Assembly (NCBI RefSeq): GCF_900112025.1
Contig: NZ_FOKL01000011.1
Coordinates: forward strand, 124,001-188,000
Source of the DNA: Janthinobacterium sp. 344
GTDB taxonomy: Bacteria > Pseudomonadota > Gammaproteobacteria > Burkholderiales > Burkholderiaceae_D
Direction: 5' to 3'
DNA: 64,000 nt
Translations under genes and position numbers: made by a program
The notes under the pieces: generated by a model
Databases searched by the model: none
What the model was told of the DNA's origin: nothing
The model's input: only the letters and a program-made list of their open reading frames with translations
In this document: positions 1-6,856 of the stretch, one piece after another
Position numbering within the stretch: position 1 is the first letter of the stretch
Layout of the letters: the number at the start of each line of letters is the position of its first letter

Positions 1-297
1 GCCATTCCGGCAGCGTGCGCCGCGGCCGGCATCACGCAAGACCAGCTGGACTGGATCGAGCTGAACGAGGCGTTTGCCGCGCAAGCCTTGGCCGTGATCG
101 GCGACCTGGGCCTGGACCCAGCGAAGGTGAACCCGATGGGCGGCGCGATCGCCCTGGGCCACCCGCTGGGCGCCACCGGCGCCATCCGCGCCGCCACCGT
201 GATCCACGCGCTGCAGCGCACCAAGCAGAAGTACGGCATGGTGACGATGTGCGTGGGCGCCGGCATGGGCGCCGCAGGCATCTTCGAACGCGTCTGA
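1..297 (+). CDS. acetyl-CoA acyltransferase (thiolase), C-terminal part
   Basis: The window opens inside this gene. The visible 98 residues are the C-terminal third of a thiolase, which cleaves 3-ketoacyl-CoA with CoA (fatty-acid beta-oxidation) or condenses acetyl-CoA units. Three family motifs are visible: NEAFAAQ, then GGAIALGHPLGATGA carrying the catalytic histidine, then CVGAGMGAAGIFE carrying the second active-site cysteine. The nucleophilic cysteine of the N-terminal half lies outside the window. An enoyl-CoA hydratase follows on the same strand about 190 bp later, consistent with a fatty-acid degradation locus. The exact type (FadA, PhaA or PcaF-like) cannot be decided from this fragment. 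Confidence 0.93.
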   Translation, partial: AIPAACAAAGITQDQLDWIELNEAFAAQALAVIGDLGLDPAKVNPMGGAIALGHPLGATGAIRAATVIHALQRTKQKYGMVTMCVGAGMGAAGIFERV

Positions 298-308
298 TGA
301 CACCTGGC

Positions 309-400
309 ATAAGCTACTGCGCGTTGCGATTCGCGGCCTGCGATGCTCACTGTGCGTTTGCACAGCTGCGCGTCTCGGCCACAACTCGCTGCCGCTCGCT
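309..400. repeat. interspersed stem-loop repeat, copy A
   Basis: This non-coding stretch after the thiolase stop closely resembles the sequence at 63913-64000. Shared blocks include CTACTGCGCG, CGATGCTC and CAGCTGCGCGTCTC. In this copy a hairpin pairs CTGTGC (350-355) with GCACAG (360-365). The other copy has CTGTAC with GTACAG at the same place, so both arms changed together. That suggests the fold is maintained. The boundaries are estimated by eye. No T-run follows the stem, so it is not a classical terminator. Confidence 0.6.
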
Positions 401-491
401 ACGCTTCTGCCAGGCGTCGTGACGTCAGATTAGATTAGTCAAAACTTGGGCGCTGGGGATACCTCGGCGCCCTTTATCTTTTGGAGACGAC

Positions 492-1271
492 ATGGATATT
501 TTGTGCAGCACGAGCGAGGGCATCCTGACCCTGGAATTCAACCGCCTGGAACGCAAGAATGCGATCACGGGCGCCATGTACCAGACCCTGGCCGACGCGC
601 TGGTGGCGGCCGAGACGGACGATGCCGTGCGCGCCATCCTGATCTGCGGCAAGCGCGAAATTTTCACGGCCGGCAACGACCTCGATGATTTCATGAAGAC
701 GGCGCGGCCAAGCGACGGTTCGCTCGACCATGACCGTCCCGTATTCCAGTTCATGCGCGCCCTGTACGGCAGCAGCAAGCCCGTGGTGGCGGCCGTCTCC
801 GGTCCCGCCATCGGCATCGGCACGACCTTGCTGATGCACTGCGACCTCGTGTATGCGGCCGACAACGCCAGCTTCTCGATGCCGTTCACGCAGCTGGGCC
901 TGTGCCCGGAATTCGGTTCCAGCCTGCTGCTCACGCAACTGGCCGGCTACCCGCGCGCGGCGGAAAAGCTGATGCTGGGCGAGTCCTTCCCGGCGCAGGA
1001 AGCGCTGGACATGGGCCTGGTGTCGAAGGTCGTGCCCCTGTACGACCTGATGACGTTCGCCCAAGGCCAGGCGGCCAAGCTGGTGGCATTGCCCGCCGCG
1101 TCGATCCGCGCCACCAAGCGCCTGATGAAGCAAAGCCGCATGGAGCCGATGAAGGCGGCCATCGCCGACGAAAACAAACTGTTCAGCGCCATGCTGGGCG
1201 GCGCCGAGGCGAAGGAAGCGTTTACGGCGTTCTTCCAGAAGCGCAAGCCGGATTTCAAGCAGTTCAATTAA
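492..1271 (+). CDS. enoyl-CoA hydratase/isomerase family protein
   Basis: This is a 259-residue crotonase-fold protein, the usual length for the family. It is expected to hydrate or isomerise enoyl-CoA thioesters in the cytoplasm during fatty-acid or related acyl-CoA breakdown. The CoA-binding and oxyanion regions are visible as FTAGNDLDDF (around residue 57) and SGPAIGIGTTLL (around residue 100). The later LGLCPEFGSS segment carries the glutamate usually used in catalysis. The start is supported by GGAG five bases upstream. It follows a thiolase, which fits a beta-oxidation role. Substrate is unknown. Its last codons overlap the convergent TetR gene by about 3 nt. Confidence 0.9.
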   Translation: MDILCSTSEGILTLEFNRLERKNAITGAMYQTLADALVAAETDDAVRAILICGKREIFTAGNDLDDFMKTARPSDGSLDHDRPVFQFMRALYGSSKPVVAAVSGPAIGIGTTLLMHCDLVYAADNASFSMPFTQLGLCPEFGSSLLLTQLAGYPRAAEKLMLGESFPAQEALDMGLVSKVVPLYDLMTFAQGQAAKLVALPAASIRATKRLMKQSRMEPMKAAIADENKLFSAMLGGAEAKEAFTAFFQKRKPDFKQFN

Positions 1272-1873
1272 GCGCCTGCCTGGCCGCTGGCCAGCATCCC
1301 GGCCAGGATCAGGCCGACCGAGGCGTGCCAGTGCGTCTCGCTGGCCGGCCTGCCCGCCAGCGCATAGCCGTGCAGGAAGTCGACGAGCGCATCGCGCCCG
1401 CGCAGCCGGGTTTTTTTATCCAGGCCGAGGCCATCGACGGCCATCTCGAACAGCACCGTAAACCGCTCGGCCACGTCGGCTTGCGTCACCAGGCCGCGCG
1501 CCATCAGGCGCACGAAATACGGCGTGGCGCTGACCCGTTCCAGGTACAGCGCGCACAGCGCCAGCAGGCGGCGCTGCGGTCCCTGGCGTTGCGTAAACGG
1601 CGGCTGGCGCGGATCGAGCGCGGCAAAACGCTGCGCCATCAAGGCCAGCAATAACTCTTCTTTTCCCGCGTAATAGTGGTACACGGCCATGGCATCGACG
1701 CCCAGGCGCTGCGCCAGCGCGCGCATGGAGAACGCCTCGCCTTGCTCTTCCAGCAGGGGCAATGCCGCCTGCAGGATAGTGGCGCTGTCCAGCGCGGGTG
1801 CGGCGCGGCGCGGACGCCCTGCGCGGCGCATGCCAGGTTCGATGGCTTGAAGTTTTGCGGTTTTCATGGGCAT
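1268..1873 (-). CDS. TetR family transcriptional regulator
   Basis: This is a 201-residue TetR-type repressor. The N-terminal helix-turn-helix is visible in segments such as MRALAQRLGVDAMAVYHYY (about residues 49-67), followed by a divergent C-terminal ligand-binding and dimerisation region. It is transcribed away from the RibD-like gene at 1911, and a perfect palindrome lies between the two starts, so autoregulation plus control of that gene is likely. No clear Shine-Dalgarno is visible and the palindrome abuts the start, so translation may begin at the ATG ending at 1873 or the one ending at 1867, possibly from a near-leaderless message. The inducer is unknown. Confidence 0.88.
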   Translation of the reverse strand: MPMKTAKLQAIEPGMRRAGRPRRAAPALDSATILQAALPLLEEQGEAFSMRALAQRLGVDAMAVYHYYAGKEELLLALMAQRFAALDPRQPPFTQRQGPQRRLLALCALYLERVSATPYFVRLMARGLVTQADVAERFTVLFEMAVDGLGLDKKTRLRGRDALVDFLHGYALAGRPASETHWHASVGLILAGMLASGQAGA

Positions 1874-1893
1874 AATTCTACACTGTAGAATTA
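1873..1893. promoter_or_regulatory. palindromic operator between tetR-like and ribD-like genes
   Basis: A perfect inverted repeat with arms TAATTCTACA and TGTAGAATTA around one central C fills the gap between the two divergent genes. Its size and position are typical of a TetR-family operator. It is AT-rich in a GC-rich background and adjoins the regulator's start codon. Binding here would probably block both promoters. The assignment is inferred from the symmetry and context. Confidence 0.8.
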
Positions 1894-1910
1894 AATCAAG
1901 GAGCACACCC

Positions 1911-2474
1911 ATGCGAAAAACTTTTGTCAGCGTCTTTCTCGGTACCAGCATCGATGGCTGCATCGCGGGAGAAAATGGCGACCTGTCCTGGCTGGCCGAG
2001 CTGGCGCCCGACTCGCCCGAGGCCACCGGCTACGCGGCCTTGATGGCGCAGGTCGATACCCTGCTGATCGGCCGCAGCACCTACGATGCCGTGCTGGGTT
2101 TCGAGCCGTGGCCGTATGCGGGCAAGCGCGTGGTGGTCTTGAGCCACCGCGACTTCACGCCGCGCCACGGGGAGCAGCGCCGCGAGGGGAGCATCGGGAA
2201 GGTGCTGGCGGCGCTGGCCGCCGAAGGCTGCCGCCACGTATATCTCGATGGCGGCGCCGTGATCCGCGCGGGCTTGCGCGAGGGCGCCATCGACAGCCTG
2301 ACCTTGTCCGTATTGCCCGTGGTGCTGGGCAAGGGCGTGCGCCTGTTCGAGGATGGCTTGCCGCGCAGCGACTGGCGCCTGGAGGGCACGCGCCAGCTGC
2401 CCAGCGGCGTGGTACAGCTGCGTTACGGAAAACGTCAAGCCATGGTGGCCAGGTCGACGATAAAGCCGGAATGA
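1911..2474 (+). CDS. dihydrofolate reductase family (RibD C-terminal-like) protein
   Basis: This 187-residue protein matches the RibD C-terminal/dihydrofolate-reductase-like reductases. These bind NAD(P)H, but most stand-alone members have no proven substrate. Visible family features are the N-terminal strand with SVFLGTSIDGCIAG, the LLIGRSTYDAVLGF segment, the YLDGGAVIRAGL nucleotide-binding region and the VLPVVLGKGVRLF strand. The ATG at 1911 is chosen because AAGGAG lies 7 bases upstream; longer in-frame starts run back through the operator palindrome. It is probably repressed by the divergent TetR protein. Its 3' end overlaps the convergent metallophosphoesterase gene by 40 nt. Confidence 0.85.
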   Translation: MRKTFVSVFLGTSIDGCIAGENGDLSWLAELAPDSPEATGYAALMAQVDTLLIGRSTYDAVLGFEPWPYAGKRVVVLSHRDFTPRHGEQRREGSIGKVLAALAAEGCRHVYLDGGAVIRAGLREGAIDSLTLSVLPVVLGKGVRLFEDGLPRSDWRLEGTRQLPSGVVQLRYGKRQAMVARSTIKPE

Positions 2475-3238
2475 AAACGTTCATTTTCCGGCGTGCCATC
2501 GGGGCGCTTGTAGCCGCAGGGATTGCAGACCACGCGGCACTTGCCTAGCGAGTAGTCGAGCGAGGCGTGCATGTGGCCATGCACCCACAGGTCGGCCTGC
2601 GCCACCAGCGCGTCCAGCTGCGAGGCAAACGCGGGCGAACCGAGGTTGTCCGCATACTGCTCTTCCACCGACAGCATCGATGGCGCCATGTGCGTGATGA
2701 CCACCGTCTTGCCAGCGAAGGGCTCGGCCAGCTGGGCCGACAGCCAGGCCTTGTGCCGCCCGTGCAGCCGCGCCGTGTCGGCCGCGCACAGCAGGCGCGG
2801 CGCGTCGCCGCCCGTGCTGATGCGCTTGTAGTCGGGCATGTAGGCTTGCGCCGCATTCAGCGCTTCTTCCTGGCGTCCGGCGCCGAACAATAAAAAATCC
2901 GTCCACAGCGTGACGCCGAGGAAGCGCACGCCATCGAGCGTCACGGCGTCGCCGTCGAGCAGGCGGATGTTCGCGCCCTGCGCATTGGCGCTGCCACAGG
3001 CGTCGCGCACGGCATCCTGCATCTGCTCCAGCTGGTGGCCATAGCCTTCGTGATTGCCATGCACGTACAGCACGGGCAGGGCGCCAAACGTGCGCGCGGC
3101 CCAGGCGATGGCGTTGCTGCCCGTGTCGATGTCGCCGGCCAGGATCACCACGTCGGGACGGCTGGCGGCAAGGTCGATGGCGGGGGTGTCGTTACCCCAG
3201 ACTTCCAGGTGCAGGTCGGACAGGATCAGCAAACGCAT
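2435..3238 (-). CDS. calcineurin-like metallophosphoesterase (paralogue 1)
   Basis: This 267-residue cytoplasmic protein has the full metallophosphoesterase motif set: LILSDLHLE (D-x-H), VILAGDIDTG (GD), YVHGNHEGY (GNHE), an ITHMAP histidine and WVHGHMHAS (GHxH). These bind a two-metal centre that hydrolyses phosphomonoesters or phosphodiesters. Substrate cannot be told from sequence. The protein at 6006-6809 has the same length and near-identical motif blocks, so this is one of two local paralogues bracketing the beta-lactamase and rtcB. The gene has its own short upstream gap facing the beta-lactamase gene and ends inside the 3' end of the RibD-like gene. Confidence 0.9.
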   Translation of the reverse strand: MRLLILSDLHLEVWGNDTPAIDLAASRPDVVILAGDIDTGSNAIAWAARTFGALPVLYVHGNHEGYGHQLEQMQDAVRDACGSANAQGANIRLLDGDAVTLDGVRFLGVTLWTDFLLFGAGRQEEALNAAQAYMPDYKRISTGGDAPRLLCAADTARLHGRHKAWLSAQLAEPFAGKTVVITHMAPSMLSVEEQYADNLGSPAFASQLDALVAQADLWVHGHMHASLDYSLGKCRVVCNPCGYKRPDGTPENERFHSGFIVDLATMA

Positions 3239-3381
3239 GGCGAGAGGGCGACTAAGCGCGCGGCAGTGGATGGACCCCTATCGTAGCGCAAACGGACTGC
3301 TGCGCGGCGATCCGCTTGACCGCGCGTGGCTGCCGACGTTACCCTGTGGCATCGTTTATCGTCACGCACCCCTGGAGCCCC

Positions 3382-4338
3382 ATGCCGTCATTCTTTCTTC
3401 CCACGACCTTGTTGGGCATTGCCCTGGCCGCCACGCCGCTGCTCTCTTTCGCGCAGGCCGCGGCGCCCGCCCTTGACCCCCTGACGCAGCCGATCGCCTC
3501 GCCCTATGCGGCGCAGTGGAACCGCCCGCAGCAGCCGGCGCGCATCCATGGCGACACGTATTACGTGGGCGTGGGCGGCTTGAGCGTGGCGCTGATCCAC
3601 ACGCGCGACGGCTTGATCCTGATCGACGGCGCGCTGCCGCAATCGGTGGCGGCCATCAAGGAACATATCCTCGAGCTGGGCTTTCGCCTGGAAGACGTCA
3701 AATTCATCTTGAATACGGAAGCGCACTTCGACCATTCGGGCGGCATCGCCGCGCTGGCGCGCGACAGCGGCGCGCAAGTGGTCGCCAGCCCGCTGGGGGC
3801 GCAGGCGCTGCGCGCGGGCTCGGTGCTCGCCATGGATCCGCAAGCGGGTGAAATCGATCCCATGCCGGCCGTGGAGAACGTGCGCGAGATCGCCGATGGC
3901 GAAACCCTGCAACTGGGCGAGGTGACCATCACGGCGCGCTACACGCCCGGGCATACGCCGGGCAGCACCAGCTGGACCTGGGTATCGTGCGAGGATGCAG
4001 AGCGTCAGGACTGCCTGAACGTGGTGTTCGGCGCCAGCCTCACGCCGGTGGCGGCCGACGATTTTCATTACCTGGGCGATGACCGCCATGCTGACCTGAC
4101 GCCGGCCTTCCGCCGCGTCATGCAGGACTTCGCCAGGCTGCCCTGCGATATCCTGATCTCGGCCCATCCCGACCATTCCGGCGCCGATGAAAAACTCAGG
4201 CGCTTGCTGGAAGGCGCCACGCCGAATCCCTTCATCGATGCGCAGGCCTGCCGCGATTACGCGGCCAAAAATGAAGCCAAGCTCGATGCCCGCATCGCGA
4301 AGGAAAAAGCTGCGGCCGGCGAGGCTGCGACAAAATAA
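3382..4338 (+). CDS. subclass B3-like metallo-beta-lactamase with Glu in the first zinc-ligand position
   Basis: This 318-residue secreted protein has an N-terminal signal peptide ending near FAQA. The metallo-hydrolase zinc motifs are visible: TEAHFDHSGG (residues 112-121), YTPGHTPGSTSW and ISAHPDHSGAD. Their arrangement, a serine in FGASLTPV where other classes have a cysteine ligand, and a cysteine pair before that strand fit subclass B3. In canonical B3 enzymes the first motif is HxHxDH; here it is ExHxDH (Glu113 in this protein, position 116 in standard numbering). Residue variants at that site are known in B3 (for example Gln in GOB enzymes). Hydrolysis of beta-lactams in the periplasm is therefore likely but not certain. 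The start at 3382 has TGGAG upstream. Confidence 0.82.
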   Translation: MPSFFLPTTLLGIALAATPLLSFAQAAAPALDPLTQPIASPYAAQWNRPQQPARIHGDTYYVGVGGLSVALIHTRDGLILIDGALPQSVAAIKEHILELGFRLEDVKFILNTEAHFDHSGGIAALARDSGAQVVASPLGAQALRAGSVLAMDPQAGEIDPMPAVENVREIADGETLQLGEVTITARYTPGHTPGSTSWTWVSCEDAERQDCLNVVFGASLTPVAADDFHYLGDDRHADLTPAFRRVMQDFARLPCDILISAHPDHSGADEKLRRLLEGATPNPFIDAQACRDYAAKNEAKLDARIAKEKAAAGEAATK

Positions 4339-4368
4339 CAACGTTGGCGTCTTCGCCATGAAAAGGGA

Positions 4369-4397
4369 TTGACGCACTGCAGCATAAGGTGCAGAAT
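4369..4397 (+). promoter_or_regulatory. sigma70-like promoter of the rtcB leader
   Basis: TTGACG (4369-4374) is separated by 17 bases from CAGAAT (4392-4397), matching a sigma-70 promoter with a good -35 and a four-of-six -10. Transcription would start near 4404, about 38 bases before the leader peptide. The heptamer GTGCAGA occurs at 4389-4395 and again at 4409-4415, exactly 20 bases apart. That is two helical turns and could be a regulator site. Many rtcB operons elsewhere use sigma-54; no sigma-54 signature is visible here. Confidence 0.5.
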
Positions 4398-4441
4398 CAT
4401 CGTCCGAAGTGCAGATTAACCCAACAACAGAAAGGAAACCC

Positions 4442-4477
4442 ATGTTCGAGCAGGCTGGCAGCAAGTACTACCACTAG
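4442..4477 (+). CDS. 11-codon leader peptide upstream of rtcB
   Basis: A short reading frame encodes MFEQAGSKYYH and then stops. A strong Shine-Dalgarno, AAAGGA, lies 5 bases before the ATG, which is better than many real genes in this window. The frame ends at the base of a stem-loop, and an intrinsic terminator follows before rtcB. This is the layout of ribosome-controlled attenuators. The last codons are Ser AGC, Lys AAG, Tyr TAC, Tyr TAC, His CAC. Tyrosine and histidine tRNAs are targets of colicin E5-type nucleases, and RtcB repairs the type of break they leave, so a sensing role is plausible. Existence of the peptide is inferred from sequence only. Confidence 0.6.
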   Translation: MFEQAGSKYYH

Positions 4478-4524
4478 CCCCGTGCATGACGCTCGGGGCC
4501 ATCGGCACATTGCCGATCCCGAGC
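4477..4524 (+). ncRNA. mutually exclusive stem-loops in the rtcB leader RNA
   Basis: Two alternative folds can be drawn. In fold 1, GCCCCG (4477-4482), starting on the last base of the leader stop codon, pairs with CGGGGC (4494-4499). In fold 2, GCTCGGG (4491-4497) pairs perfectly with CCCGAGC (4518-4524), stacking on an inner hairpin of ATCGGC (4501-4506) with GCCGAT (4512-4517). Both folds need bases 4494-4497, so they compete. A ribosome on the last leader codons would cover the 5' arm of fold 1 and favour fold 2. How either fold connects to the terminator at 4536 is not evident. Confidence 0.5.
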
Positions 4525-4535
4525 CGGTGTCCTTC

Positions 4536-4569
4536 AAAACCCCGGTGAGGAAACTCGCCGGGGTTTTTT
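4536..4569 (+). terminator. intrinsic terminator between the leader peptide and rtcB
   Basis: A ten-pair stem, CCCCGGTGAG (4540-4549) with CTCGCCGGGG (4554-4563), is closed by a GAAA tetraloop and followed by six T residues, with four A residues on the 5' side. It contains one T-G wobble and is otherwise perfect. It lies about 47 bases upstream of the rtcB start and downstream of the rtcB leader promoter. It should therefore stop most transcripts before rtcB unless it is overridden. Confidence 0.85.
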
Positions 4570-4615
4570 GGTTTACCAGGACCCCGGCATAACGACAAGA
4601 CCAAGGAATACCGTT

Positions 4616-5824
4616 ATGCCCATTCATCAGACATTGCGCGGCGCCCAGGTGCCCGTGCATATTTTTACCGACGATATCGACGCGCAGGCGCTGCGCCAGT
4701 TGCACCATATCGCCAGCCTGCCCATCGTCCATCCGCATGTGGCGGCCATGCCTGACGTGCATGCCGGCATCGGCGCCACCGTCGGCAGCGTGATTCCCAC
4801 GCGCGGCGCCATCATCCCGGCCGCCGTCGGCGTCGACATCGGCTGCGGCATGAATGCCGTGCGCACGACCCTGACGGCCAGCGACCTGCCCGACAACCTG
4901 GCGCGCCTGCGCAGCGCCATCGAAGCGGAGGTCCCTGTCGGCTTCGAGCAGCACGAATGGAGCCGCGTGCAGGGCTCGCGCCAGGCGCGCGCCGTGCGGC
5001 CCCTCGGCGACCGCCTGGCGCACATCGTCGAGCGCCACCGCGGCATCGCCAAGATGCTGCGCCAGTTCGAGCGTACGTGGATCTGCCAGGCAGGCACCCT
5101 GGGCGGCGGCAATCACTTCATCGAAATCTGCCTTGACGAGGAACAGCGCGTGTGGATCATGCTGCATTCGGGTTCGCGCGGCATCGGCAACGTGATCGGT
5201 CGTTACTTTATCGCTGCCGCGCAGAAGGACATGCGGCGCCACCAGCTGCAGCTGCCGGACGCCGACCTGGCGTACTTCAGCGAAGGTTCCACGGTCTTCG
5301 ACGACTACGTGGAGGCGGTGGACTGGGCGCAGGATTATGCGCTGCTCAACCGCAGTGAAATGATGCGCCGCGTGCTCGACGTGCTGGCGAAGTTTGCTCC
5401 GCCGTTCCGGCTGGATGGCGAAGCGATCAACTGCCATCACAACTACATCGCGCGCGAAACGCATGGCAATGAGGATTTGTATGTGACGCGCAAGGGCGCC
5501 ATTTCGGCGCGGCAGGGCGAGCTGGGCATCATCCCCGGCAGCATGGGGGCGCGCAGCTTCATCGTGCGCGGCAAGGGCAAGCCGGAATCGTTCTGTTCCT
5601 GTTCGCATGGGGCGGGGCGCAGCATGAGCCGCAGCGAGGCGAAGCGCCGCTTCAACCGTTTCGACCTCGCCGAGCAGACGGCCGGCATCGAGTGCCGCAA
5701 GGATGGCGGCGTGGTCGACGAGATCCCGGCCGCCTATAAAAATATCGACGCCGTCATGGCGCACCAGAGCGACCTGGTGGAAGTGGTGCATACCTTGCGC
5801 CAGGTCGTCTGCATCAAGGGCTGA
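4616..5824 (+). CDS. rtcB: RNA-splicing ligase RtcB
   Basis: This 402-residue protein matches RtcB, the GTP- and Mn2+-dependent ligase that joins RNA 2',3'-cyclic phosphate or 3'-phosphate ends to 5'-OH ends. Signature elements are all present: DVHAGIGATVGSV, VDIGCGMNA with the metal-binding Cys77, GGGNHFIE, HSGSRGIGN, and SHGAGRSMSR with the guanylated histidine (His331). Length is close to the 408-residue E. coli enzyme. The start at 4616 is chosen for AAGGA 8 bases upstream. No RtcA cyclase or RtcR activator is visible nearby. Expression is probably set by the leader and terminator just upstream. A 57-residue basic protein follows 11 bases after the stop and is probably co-transcribed. Confidence 0.95.
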   Translation: MPIHQTLRGAQVPVHIFTDDIDAQALRQLHHIASLPIVHPHVAAMPDVHAGIGATVGSVIPTRGAIIPAAVGVDIGCGMNAVRTTLTASDLPDNLARLRSAIEAEVPVGFEQHEWSRVQGSRQARAVRPLGDRLAHIVERHRGIAKMLRQFERTWICQAGTLGGGNHFIEICLDEEQRVWIMLHSGSRGIGNVIGRYFIAAAQKDMRRHQLQLPDADLAYFSEGSTVFDDYVEAVDWAQDYALLNRSEMMRRVLDVLAKFAPPFRLDGEAINCHHNYIARETHGNEDLYVTRKGAISARQGELGIIPGSMGARSFIVRGKGKPESFCSCSHGAGRSMSRSEAKRRFNRFDLAEQTAGIECRKDGGVVDEIPAAYKNIDAVMAHQSDLVEVVHTLRQVVCIKG

Positions 5825-5835
5825 AGGGAGCAAGC

Positions 5836-6009
5836 ATGAAGATCAAAGTGAAAGCCACGCCCAAGCCGCGCAATCCGCTGGTGGCGGCCGCCAGGCTGCG
5901 TGGCGGCGCCGGCGCGCACCAGTCGGAGGCGTCGCCGCGCGCGGCGCGCCGGGCCGGCAAGCACCGCCTGCAGCAATGGCTGGCGGGCCGGCTGAAGGCC
6001 GACGATTAG
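5836..6009 (+). CDS. small basic protein downstream of rtcB
   Basis: A 57-residue frame starts 11 bases after the rtcB stop, with GGGAG 5 bases ahead of its ATG, and ends 3 bases inside the convergent metallophosphoesterase gene. It is very basic (about 15 Arg, Lys and His), with a Lys/Pro-rich start (KIKVKATPKPRNP) and a helix-like C-terminus with RLQQWLAGRLK. That composition suggests nucleic-acid or ribosome binding. No family is recognised; it does not clearly match ArfA. Position and spacing suggest translation coupled to rtcB, so a link to RNA repair is possible but unproven. Confidence 0.65.
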   Translation: MKIKVKATPKPRNPLVAAARLRGGAGAHQSEASPRAARRAGKHRLQQWLAGRLKADD

Positions 6010-6809
6010 CTGGCCGGCAGCTCGACGATGAAGTCCGGATCGAAAGCCGGATTCTGTGGCGTGCCGGCGCGCGTCTTGTAGCCGCACGGGTTGGAAACGA
6101 CGCGGCACGCGCCGATGCGGTAATCGCGCGAGGCGTGGATGTGGCCATGCACCCACAGGTCCGCCTGCGCGGCCAGTTCGTCCAGGCGCGAAGCGTAGGC
6201 GGGCGCGCATCCTTCGCTGCCGTAGGCATCGTCGACCGATTGCAGCGACGGCGCCATGTGGCTGATGACCACCGTGCGGCCATCGAACGGCAGCGCCAGT
6301 TCGCGCGCCAGCCAGGCTTTTTGCTGCGCGTGGAACATGGCCGTATCGGCCGCGCGCAGCTTGCGAAAGCCCATGTTGGCCAGGCGGATGCGCTGGTAGT
6401 CGTTCATGACGGCTTCCGCGTCGCGCATGGCGGCCTGGCGCGTGTCGTCGCCCAGCAGGCGGAAATCCGTCCACAGCGTGGCGCCCAGGAAGCGCACCTT
6501 GCCGCCGGCAGGGTCTGCAAGGACGTGCGTGGCCGCGTCGAGAAAATGCACGTTCGGCGTGGCGGCGCAGGCCGCGCGCAGCTCCTGGCGCACCTTGTCG
6601 AGGTGGTGGCCATAGCCTTCGTGGTTGCCGTGCACGTACAGCACCGGCAGGCCCGCAAACGCGGTCGCGGCCCACGCGACGGCGCGCGACCCCGTGTCGA
6701 TGTCGCCGGCCAGGATGACGGCGTCGGGACGGCTGATGGCCAGGTCGCCGCGCGGCGCGTCATCGCGCCATAGCTCGTGGTGCAGGTCCGAGAGTATCAA
6801 TAAACGCAT
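6006..6809 (-). CDS. calcineurin-like metallophosphoesterase (paralogue 2)
   Basis: This 267-residue protein has the same length as, and is plainly homologous to, the product of 2435-3238. It shows the same catalytic blocks: LILSDLHHE, VILAGDIDTG, YVHGNHEGYGH, VVISHMAPS and WVHGHIHAS. These coordinate two metals for phosphoester hydrolysis in the cytoplasm. The substrate is unknown. The two copies differ mainly in the central region, suggesting an old duplication with the beta-lactamase and rtcB segment between them. The gene converges on the small rtcB-linked protein and overlaps it by 4 bases. Whether it takes part in end-processing of RNA next to RtcB is speculation. Confidence 0.9.
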   Translation of the reverse strand: MRLLILSDLHHELWRDDAPRGDLAISRPDAVILAGDIDTGSRAVAWAATAFAGLPVLYVHGNHEGYGHHLDKVRQELRAACAATPNVHFLDAATHVLADPAGGKVRFLGATLWTDFRLLGDDTRQAAMRDAEAVMNDYQRIRLANMGFRKLRAADTAMFHAQQKAWLARELALPFDGRTVVISHMAPSLQSVDDAYGSEGCAPAYASRLDELAAQADLWVHGHIHASRDYRIGACRVVSNPCGYKTRAGTPQNPAFDPDFIVELPAS

Positions 6810-6856
6810 GCGGTTTTCCAGGCGCAGGGAGAGACTGCCATCCTACCTGAAAGGAC

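Noticed and set aside
4442..4569. A tRNA or tRNA-like gene in the rtcB leader
   Set aside because: The stem-loops do not form a cloverleaf with acceptor, D, anticodon and T arms, and no TTCRA T-loop motif is present. The peptide frame plus terminator explains the segment better.
5836..6009. ArfA-type ribosome rescue factor
   Set aside because: Size and basic character are similar, but the sequence lacks the conserved ArfA segment (the PLFRxRV and KKGKGSY pattern).
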